Shown here one piece after another: positions 41,799 to 49,410 of a stretch of DNA of 49,410 bases (positions are counted from its first letter, which is position 1; each line of letters begins with the position of its first letter). Below the pieces are notes generated by a model. The model did not search any database and was not told where the DNA came from. It worked only from the letters and a program-made list of their open reading frames with translations. The DNA is from Asterionellopsis glacialis (Eukaryota; Bacillariophyta; Plagiogrammaphyceae; Rhaphoneidales; Asterionellopsidaceae). The translations under genes were made by a program, and so were the position numbers. The stretch is from NCBI GenBank assembly GCA_014885115.2, contig WKLE02001310.1, positions 25,300-74,709 on the forward strand, read 5' to 3'.

Positions 41799-42406
41799 TT
41801 TTGTGATTTTATTTTACGCAAGGATCAATTTGATATTGTGAAGCACAGGTACAAGTTCCGATCACAACAATATCGTCGACACCAAAAGACGCAACTTCTT
41901 TTGCGGAGAGGGGTTTTGTTCCCTCGGTACGAGTACATCTCTGTGTGTCTTGTTTCTTGTTCCACAACGAGAATGGAATGATGTGATTCGATTCAAAAAA
42001 TAATGATCTGTGTTCAGGTTAGTTCAACTCTGAACTCCCTGCAAAACCAGCTGCACGAGATTTCAGTAATCAAGGTACATCCTATATTAATCCTATTATT
42101 AATTAAGTGCTTTAGATACGAGGTATCTTGATGTGACATGTGACGCTCTGTCTGCCGGCCACAAAACAGAGAAGAAGGGGAACCTGGATATAAAATCAAA
42201 ACTTGGGATGGACCGGGTTCAGAAACAGAAATAACAAATAATAATACAGACACACCACCATCACAAAAAACATAAAACAGACCCAACAAGAGCCAACCAG
42301 GTGATCTTTTGGTACGTCTCTCCTCTTGCCATCACAAAAAAGTACAGTATCGAAGAGGCCTCTCAAAAAGCTCAGATAAGGGAACAATCATTGTCATCAT
42401 ATCCAC
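41799..42406. other. Divergent promoter region, Psb31-like / INTS7
   Basis: 0.6 kb between two divergent genes. No coding or repeat signal was recognised. Confidence 0.5.
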
Positions 42407-45400
42407 ATGGTACCTCCGATTGCCGCTCCGGCGGCGTCGTGCTCTACCCTGCGTCGAAGGAGACCAGCTTTCCTGTCAACGCGTGAAATGAGAGGTGAAG
42501 TCGAGTTAATCTTGAAGGAATTGAAACAAAGTTGTCGTTCTCCTTTATTTGATCAGATTGAAGCCAACAATATTTATACTGTTGGGCGATATGCAGTCAG
42601 AGATGAGGGACAACGAAATAGCAGTGGTGGAGACGATACTGGATCTGCTGCTTCAGTTCCCATAGGAGGGGGCCGAAGTCCCTCTAAACGTCTGAAACGA
42701 GACGAACAACAACATAGAGGTGGTCCAACCAAAAAAAGATGGGATGAACTTTTATCAGAAGCTGCAATCCTTCTTCCTTTCATGACCGTGGAAGAGCACG
42801 GAATTCTATTTCGAGTAGTATCAATCCTATTCTTAGGTTATATCAGTCCAAGCTCAACAGGAAATGATTTCTTCACACTTCAGGATTATTATTATCGAAC
42901 GGTAGGACTAGCAAAGCAACAACAACAGCAACCACCACATCGTCAAACACCAGGGTCGAATCCGTTTGAGGGGTCTTCCAGTAGTACTGATGAAATGGAA
43001 GTTTTTATTTCAATGCCACTTGAAGAAAGATTAGAAGGAACAACTAGATATTATGCGGCTGATGAATATGGAGAAGTTGATGTGTGCTACGATGAGCGTC
43101 TAGAAGATGCATTTCAGAAATTTTTATGGAAAGGGTTGGCACCCATGTTGGCAGGCCGAGCTGCGCATGGGGAAGAAACGGACCTTATCCATCTCATGGC
43201 AATGGTAATATGTCCACATCCTGTAGCTTGGAAGGAAGAGAGGGAAACAGATTCATGGAAAAAAGCACAACAGTTGATGAAATCTATACACTCTGCATGT
43301 TTCCACGTTCATTATCAGCACCGACAGCAGTTAGTACAACTTGTCATGGAGTATTTAGTCCTTCCGGAAGTAGATTCCTCGTCGCCACTAGTATCGTCAT
43401 CACTGTCGCCATTAATGACTGGAGCATTGCCGCATTTACTTGCTGCATTGCATGGCTTTGCGCTGGGGGCACTGTCCCCCCGTGACGCGCACTGGGCATA
43501 CTGTGGCTGTGTCAATACTGTGATTCAAACAGGACACGAAAAGTATGTCCAAAAAGAGTGGGATGCTCTACTGAAAAGAACGCTGCAAGACAAGTCAGCG
43601 TATGGATGTTCCTGTTGTTCTGCGACTCCACCGAAAAGTATTCAAAATGGTTTTTCACGCGCTGGTACACTCGCCAAACAAACAAATTCATTATTTTGTG
43701 CTCATGCAGCAAGAGGTGAATTATTACAATTATTTATATCCCGCTACAACGGCTCGAGACATTATGCTGATGAAGATTTTACTCGCAATGCCCTCACTTC
43801 GTTAACCGATGCCATTAAGAGCCAACTGGATCCTTTGATGAAAACAGCTAATGACAAGAACGGAAAAAAGAAATCCAGGGATCCCTCTTGCAAACTAGCA
43901 TCGTTAATTCACGCTGCCAAAACTTTGTTTTTCTTCTTGTTACCGCTTCCTGTAGAAGATGAAACGGAAGCTGACGACGGTAGTCATGCTTCTGACGAAA
44001 AGCTTAAGCAAGCTGAGGAACAGAAAAACCGTGACCAGCTATTGGCGTGTGCTGTCCAATGTCTAAAGCACAAGGACTCGATAGTTGCACATGCATCTGC
44101 TTCCCTACTTGTAACCGCTTTTGCGTATGGACCAGAGACATATACGGATGAGCATGTTCTCCAGGCTTGCTCTAGTGTTGCCTGGGCAATTCGTAATTGC
44201 CAATCGGATGGAGAGTCGATGGTACAGCTAATCACAGCAATGCAACCCATAGTGGCTACTGCGGCGCGATTGTCAAAGGTAGCTGCTTCATCCCTCTTGA
44301 TGTACCTAGTGTCTGAAATAAAGGATAAAGACAAAGAGTCTAAGATTGTCGATTCTTTGTTGCGGTTGGTTTCAGCTGTAGCCGTTGCTGAACCTCGAGC
44401 AGCTTCGACACAGATCAATGCGCTACAATCTCTCTCTAAAATAAAAATGGGGACATGTGGTCGGACTCACCTCGCAGCTGCATTCTTGTCATGCCGATGG
44501 GGGCACTTTTTTGCTAAGGAAGAAATGGTTCCCAAGTACCTTTCTATGGCAAGAGACGCAGTGGCTGAATTATCGGATTCTTGGATAAAGTACAAACTGG
44601 CAATGCATGCTATGCTAACAAGCAATTTTTCCTTCTCCAAAGAGCTATATACTGATATTATGGCCTCTTCTTCGACGGACGAGTCGTATCTGTGGATCTC
44701 CGCGCTAGTAAAAGTTTGTGAAGCTGAGGAAACTCTCTCGGCAAGTGGTGCTTGTGGTATACCAGCAGCGACACCACTCCTTTATTCAGCTCTGACCCAT
44801 CTAAGGTCTTTGTCTAGTTTCAAACGAACGGAGTCAACTGAAGTGTTTGGATTTCAGATGGAATTTTTAAAATTACGTTTGGATCTTTTAGATTTGTGTT
44901 CTGCAATGCGGAATTTGGGAAGTGAAATGCGGTTGACAGGGATTGTTCCAAGAACCAACACCCGCTCTGGTCTTCACATCAAAAACATGGCAAACTGTTT
45001 CACCTTATTGGCAACGCGGTGTTATAAAATATACCAGCGTTTTGGACTATTACATTGCCAATCGACCAGAACTTCATTGCGAACTTTTCATGCCCTCTGC
45101 CGCTTCCTCAGCCGAACAGCTTCGAAGGTTTTTGCAGTAAAATTGCCATCCAAAAAAAAAGTCGAACAAGTGGTTGTGATTAAGGGACCTCAGGGTGATG
45201 CGCTCCACCCTATGACCATGCTCATGAATAAGCTAGACGAGGCCGTTGTTCAACCAATGGACGAGGCCGTTGACCCTGTTGTTCGAGCTACGGCACTGAC
45301 TGAAATAATTGATGGCATCCTCATGGCACCCGTTCCGTTTCCTCGGGGTTTCACAGTTGTAAAGCAGCTGCCGATAGCAAGTCTACGACTTTCTGGTGAT

Positions 45401-45919
45401 CCTGAGAATGCAAAAACTTCCTTCGCTGACCCCACAGTGCCGCCTGACACTGGAAATACTGATGCCGAAGAGGAGATTTCCAGAAAAGAAGTTGACGTCT
45501 TGGAAGTTCTTCCTTACCACTCATTTGCTGTTTATGCCAGTGGTACAATTCCGAAGTCTTACTTTGACATGGCTAACTTGTCTTTCTCCAATGCTATGGC
45601 TTCGTACAAGATTTCCTACGATTCGCCACTGCATCCTGATGAAGAATTTCTGGTGGAAGAAGACCAACTAGATCAAGGTAGTGTGTCGTCAGAAAGTCAT
45701 TTCAAAAGGCGTCCTGATGATGAAATCGCAACGGTCTCCTGTCCTCTCTTTCCCAATGGGAATTTCCTATTCCACATCGAAAGCCGGCTTTATGAAGAGG
45801 GCTTCTACAAAGTTGATGTTCAACTTGGTTGCCGAGATCTCCGGTGCGGTGAATGGGAGATCCCAGTTGCAGAAGGGTCGCAAACTTTATTTGTCCGTGT
45901 ATCTCGGACGCGAGACTAA
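42407..45919 (+). CDS. INTS7: Integrator complex subunit 7
   Basis: A 1170-residue single-exon protein from the ATG at 42407. The body is all-helical and Armadillo/HEAT-like. The diagnostic match is near residues 720-840: ELSDSWIKYKLAMHAML, NFSFSKELYTDIMA, YLWISALVKVCEAEETL and FQMEFLKLRLDLLDL align with the corresponding INTS7 block in order and spacing. After it, PVPFPRGFTVVKQLPIASLR fits the INTS7 PLSFQRYFF region. The C terminus (FLFHIESRLYEEGFYKVDVQ, DLRCGEWEIPV) looks like a beta-domain. Integrator binds RNA polymerase II and cleaves nascent snRNA and other transcripts. The N-terminal 60 residues and the Gln/Ser-rich inserts (QQQQQPPHRQTPG) are not conserved. Convergent with the FTO-ASCH gene, 103 bases apart. 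Confidence 0.8.
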   Translation: MVPPIAAPAASCSTLRRRRPAFLSTREMRGEVELILKELKQSCRSPLFDQIEANNIYTVGRYAVRDEGQRNSSGGDDTGSAASVPIGGGRSPSKRLKRDEQQHRGGPTKKRWDELLSEAAILLPFMTVEEHGILFRVVSILFLGYISPSSTGNDFFTLQDYYYRTVGLAKQQQQQPPHRQTPGSNPFEGSSSSTDEMEVFISMPLEERLEGTTRYYAADEYGEVDVCYDERLEDAFQKFLWKGLAPMLAGRAAHGEETDLIHLMAMVICPHPVAWKEERETDSWKKAQQLMKSIHSACFHVHYQHRQQLVQLVMEYLVLPEVDSSSPLVSSSLSPLMTGALPHLLAALHGFALGALSPRDAHWAYCGCVNTVIQTGHEKYVQKEWDALLKRTLQDKSAYGCSCCSATPPKSIQNGFSRAGTLAKQTNSLFCAHAARGELLQLFISRYNGSRHYADEDFTRNALTSLTDAIKSQLDPLMKTANDKNGKKKSRDPSCKLASLIHAAKTLFFFLLPLPVEDETEADDGSHASDEKLKQAEEQKNRDQLLACAVQCLKHKDSIVAHASASLLVTAFAYGPETYTDEHVLQACSSVAWAIRNCQSDGESMVQLITAMQPIVATAARLSKVAASSLLMYLVSEIKDKDKESKIVDSLLRLVSAVAVAEPRAASTQINALQSLSKIKMGTCGRTHLAAAFLSCRWGHFFAKEEMVPKYLSMARDAVAELSDSWIKYKLAMHAMLTSNFSFSKELYTDIMASSSTDESYLWISALVKVCEAEETLSASGACGIPAATPLLYSALTHLRSLSSFKRTESTEVFGFQMEFLKLRLDLLDLCSAMRNLGSEMRLTGIVPRTNTRSGLHIKNMANCFTLLATRCYKIYQRFGLLHCQSTRTSLRTFHALCRFLSRTASKVFAVKLPSKKKVEQVVVIKGPQGDALHPMTMLMNKLDEAVVQPMDEAVDPVVRATALTEIIDGILMAPVPFPRGFTVVKQLPIASLRLSGDPENAKTSFADPTVPPDTGNTDAEEEISRKEVDVLEVLPYHSFAVYASGTIPKSYFDMANLSFSNAMASYKISYDSPLHPDEEFLVEEDQLDQGSVSSESHFKRRPDDEIATVSCPLFPNGNFLFHIESRLYEEGFYKVDVQLGCRDLRCGEWEIPVAEGSQTLFVRVSRTRD

Positions 45920-46022
45920 TTTTATAAGTACGCTTGCATGTGCTACGATTATATTTAGCTATAGATTTTCTTGTAAAAATCGGGTTGGAAAACTAAAGAA
46001 AGTACTAGGGTAAAGAGTTTGT

Positions 46023-48638
46023 CTAGTAACGTTTCTTTCTTTTTGTGTTTCGGTTTTGTCTTTTGCGCTTTTTGCTGAGAGATTCGATCTCTTTCATCGT
46101 GGAAGAATTGATATTGGGCTTGATCTCAAAAAGTGAACGCATCCGCCTTACCAAAGAATGATCTCTCTGTTGGGATGGTTTTGAATACCGGAAAGACTCA
46201 CCAACAACCCAGCCATAAACAACTTTAGTCTTATCATCCTTCCATCCATAACCGCTGTCACGTTTTACAAGATGATTCTTCTCGTCTGCTTCAAAATCAT
46301 TTCGATTTTCATACTTCACTACTCTAGAAAACTTGCACCAGCCAACAATGTCAACTTTCGGTCCATCACAAGAGCTATCTCCGACCACAATATTGTTGCC
46401 TAGAGAGCTTATTCCAGTGTTTCCTTTCTGGGACTCTAATATTTCGATTCGTTGTCCAAGCAATGAAGTCGGCAAATTATAAGCTCTGGTCTCAATAGTC
46501 TTCTTTCCGTCCAAAAGGAGCTGGGACCAAGGATGTTGCATTTCGAGGGCAAATTTAGAATTTCCCCAACCGTTCCAACTTTCTGTTTTTGCGTGTTCGT
46601 CACTAACAGTAGAACCTACCTTGGCGTTTTCTTCGACTTCTGGTAAACAAGAAGCGTCCGATGAAATATAAGATTTTCCGAGTTTCCTTATATCTTCAGC
46701 AATCCTTCGTAGATCTTTTGCAGTTCCAGGCATTGGCGAAACCCCACGATCTTGTAAACTTTTACCTTGATTTGTTACGTTAAAGTCGACAGGTAGCGGT
46801 ATCGGGCGAAAATCTTCATGTAGTTCACGAAACACATGGTCCTCTTCTCGTTTTTCCCACAGCTCCCGCATAGTAGCACGCTCTTCAAAAAGCAAAGCTA
46901 GTGGCTCATAAATTAAATCAAGGGCACTGTTATCATGAGCAGAACTTGATCCTTCCCCACTTCTTGACAAGACGTCCTCTAGCGTTGCTGCTGCTTTTTT
47001 CCTCTTTTCCCGGATTTTTCGTTCTGCTCTGGAAGGTAGATTCTTATCGCTTGAATTTGCGTCTGCCAAGCCACATCTCCCCTCGGCAGCCAATCGTATT
47101 AGGTCAAATGTCTGTTTTGTTCTAGACTCAAGTTGACTCCAATATCTCAACAAAGACTGAATTGGCTCACCCCATGCTGACCATAGCAATTCGTTATGTT
47201 GCTTTCCCTGGATGAAATACTGGCGAAGCCATTCGGTTTCTATTTCTGTTAAAAGCAGCTACTCAATATTGCAACAGCTTGACTTCAGAAACCAGCAAAT
47301 GAAATGATGGTATTTAAAGAATTCATACAAAGATTTCCATTTCTCTAAACTCACCTGTTCTGAACGCCAGACTTTTGGCCCCTTTTTGTGAAAGCCAGAG
47401 CAAACAGTCCTACATCTCCCAACGACGTAGTCCACATTGTGACTATCTCGAAGGAGTCGATGAGTCGAAGAAAACCGGGTTCCTGGTGAATCCCCTTCCG
47501 CTATAACTGCATGCTGATGATGGTGATTAAAGTCATCAAGCAAGTAGTAAGCTGATCCAGATGGTAAGGAGACTGCGATTGGTGGTGTTTCCTTTGCAAT
47601 GCTAGACTCGATGTCCATACCTCTACGAGACGCATGAGGCCCTTCTGAGTTGTGAGCTACACGGAGTGCGACTGACCATTTGCCGGTATTTTCTCCTTCA
47701 GTTTTTGATTTCTTTATTGTTTGATAGACTGCAATTGTACTGAAGTGCTCTAAACTTGAATCAGCGTGCCAAGATACTGAGCACCGTCCATCTCCTAATT
47801 TCTTAAGTTCCGAAGTATTTTCCATCCGGTTGATAAGCGCGACATCAAATTTGGCACGTCCACGTATCTCGTGACCTCCTCTTGCCCTTCGATCGTCTCC
47901 TAGTTCAGTTAGATGGTACTGGGTGCGTTCGGTCAGCTTATCATTCAACTGGCGTATCGTATCAATCGCTTTTGCTAGGTCCATATCACCATCAGTATTT
48001 TTAACCTTTTTGCTCTTTTTTGTACTCATTCTGTCCCACGGATGCGAAAACATTCTCAGACCAAGATATCTGTATGTTGTTCCTCGCTCACCAAGTAAGC
48101 ATCTTGTCACATATGTCTTTGCACACTTAGTACCCAATCCAAATGGTTGCGTACTAATATAAAGCAGCATTAGCGAATTGCAATAAATATTTGAGATAAA
48201 TAGTAGGAAGTAGCAATCACAGAATTTTGATAACTAAAGAATGGCCATACTTCCAACTTACACATCAGTTCTAAAAAGCCCTTCATGTTCCATAAATTCA
48301 AGTGCATTTTCTATTGTAGAGTGAGGAAATATATCAGTATCGGTTGCATCCTTTTGCGATGTCGACGAATTTGTATTCAGATCAGCAGCAAACCCCTCGT
48401 AGGAAGTCTCCATGGCTGCCCTGAAGAATTTCTTGTTAGGACCTTCATTTCGTAAGAATTCTCCATCTTTCATTTTAAAATTTAATGAACTAGGATAGGG
48501 CAGCGGAAAATTTATAGAATCCCTCGAAAGTGAAGAGTTCCCATTTCGATGACTAATTTGTTCTATATTTTTTGCGACAGGTTTTTCTGAAACAACATTC
48601 ATCTGATCTTTGCGTTTCTTGTTCTTATTCCTCCCCAT
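46023..48638 (-). CDS. FTO: FTO-family 2-oxoglutarate dioxygenase fused to a C-terminal ASCH domain
   Basis: Three exons on the minus strand, 48638-48262, 48153-47355 and 47258-46023, total 803 residues. FTO removes methyl groups from N6-methyladenine in RNA using Fe(II) and 2-oxoglutarate. The catalytic core is complete: TYRYLGLRMFSHPW, the iron ligands His255 and Asp257 in VSWHADSS, then LLDDFNHHHQHAVIAE with the third ligand His340, and RFSSTHR with the 2-oxoglutarate Arg352. The helical C-terminal FTO domain follows (LTEIETEWLRQYFIQGKQ; FRPIPLPVDF). After it, residues about 627-751 form an ASCH domain (FALEMQHPWSQLLLDGKKTI, with G643-K645-E648-R650 of GxKxxExR; VDIVGWCKFSRVV; VVYGWVVGE). 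Both ends are basic (MGRNKNKKRK; KKRKRQNRNTKRKKR), suggesting a nuclear protein. The second acceptor (TTGAGTAG|CTG) is chosen because it keeps the frame. Confidence 0.87.
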
Positions 48639-49410
48639 TTTTCTTCGAAATCAAAACCTTTTGCTTTGCGGGTGTTGTCGATTCAAGTGAATGAATTTTA
48701 GAATCTTCGGGAACTCGCAGACCATGGACGAGATGCTAGACGAATGACGAAAAATGATCTTCCCAGACATCATGAAGGAAACACAACACCAAAAAAAGAA
48801 AAGGTGCAGCTTTCAAAGGTTTTGCTTGGTTTCCAATACACTGACTCCGGACATAACAGCTGACGTATCGAGCGAATCGAATCATGGGCAAGATGTCAAA
48901 CGTCTTGCGGCGCCCTCAGAGACATAGTCTTAGCATAGTCTTAGATATACCGGTAATCTGCCTACCTAACGGTTCCAATGTACCTGGTACAGGTACCGTA
49001 CATGAGGTATCTGGTATTTATAATGCTAGCATTATCTGGTATTTAATATAATACCTGGTAATTCAGCTCTACCTGGTACATATTCCTTTTCAAAAGGACG
49101 GACAAACAGATGTCAGACGAATTCCTTCGGAGTATCCTTTACGGTCCATAGAAAGAACTACTAAGCTTCTCAAGAATATCATTCGAATGACTTAAACATA
49201 GAAATTGTTTAGGAGTAGTATATATTTAAAAAGCCGCGCTGCCTTCATTGTCAAAATTGGAGGCTAAATATCTTTGTATCTTTTATAGAATATTGTTCTT
49301 TCGAAAACAAAGAGACAAAGATATAAAAGGTACCTGTACTTTTCATAGGTCCTAGTTTCTACGGTACCACATACATAGTATATATATAAGATGAAGATTA
49401 AAAAATACAC
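48639..49410. other. Right-edge intergenic region with palindromic words
   Basis: This is upstream of the FTO-ASCH gene, so it should contain its promoter. It has CTTAGCATAGTCTTAG repeats near 48929-48945, TACCTGGTA-type words at 48946-49080, and GGTACCTGTAC / CGGTACC at 49329-49372. No gene was seen to the window end. Confidence 0.5.

Noticed and set aside
47259..47354. Alternative acceptor TTTTAACAG for the last FTO intron
   Set aside because: It has a better pyrimidine tract but shifts the frame and gives an immediate stop; the TTGAGTAG acceptor keeps the conserved EWLRQYF block in frame.

Overview
The window looks like nuclear DNA of a diatom, or a close photosynthetic stramenopile relative. 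The reading frames are long and carry few introns. The introns are short (about 70-220 bases) with GTAAGT/GTACGT-type donors and TAG/CAG acceptors. Several predicted proteins begin with a signal peptide followed by a Phe at the cleavage site (GSA-FTS, SEA-FVPP, SLA-FTT, ESFAF), the ASAFAP-type mark of import into a four-membrane red-lineage plastid. One gene looks like the extrinsic photosystem II protein Psb31 and another like FTO, both of which fit a marine chromist alga. I cannot name the species. Coordinates 28438-28491 are an assembly gap of 54 N.

Layout, left half. Two small disordered-protein genes share a FFL-x-TP motif (1765-2178 and 3255-3785) and are separated by a 118-base tandem duplication. 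They are followed by a CorA-type divalent cation transporter (5154-6377, +), the Golgi tether subunit COG6 (6545-9145, -), an unrecognised Asn/Ser-rich protein (10167-10958, +), the Rab3-GAP regulatory subunit RAB3GAP2 (11386-16353, -), a plastid-type HAT/TPR RNA-binding protein of the HCF107/MBB1 kind (17557-20370, + , one intron), a probable thylakoid-lumen protein (20724-22043, -) and the FACT histone chaperone subunit SPT16 (22922-26815, +, five exons).

Layout, right half. A small plastid-targeted protein (27790-28176, -), the RRM protein RBM42 (28793-29662, +), a plastid DUF177/YceD-like protein (30779-31811, +, two exons), a membrane-anchored GH1 beta-glucosidase (32811-34608, +, two exons), a pentameric ligand-gated ion channel without the Cys-loop cysteines (34874-36314, -, three exons), a Cys-rich possibly GPI-anchored protein (37317-38192, -), a palindrome-rich element with about 41-base terminal inverted repeats (38450-39218), a thylakoid-lumen pentapeptide-repeat protein (39858-40681, +), a Psb31-like protein (40936-41798, -), the Integrator subunit INTS7 (42407-45919, +) and an FTO-family dioxygenase fused to a C-terminal ASCH domain (46023-48638, -, three exons).

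The genes do not form a pathway; this is an ordinary euchromatic stretch where neighbours are mostly convergent or divergent pairs with 100-1200 bases between them. Functional themes that recur are plastid biogenesis and the lumen (at least five genes), RNA processing and modification (RBM42, INTS7, FTO-ASCH, HAT repeat protein) and membrane traffic (COG6, RAB3GAP2). The two strongest leads are the FTO-ASCH fusion and the Pro-loop (Cys-less) ligand-gated channel. All exon joins are my own reading from splice consensus, frame and family similarity, without transcript data.
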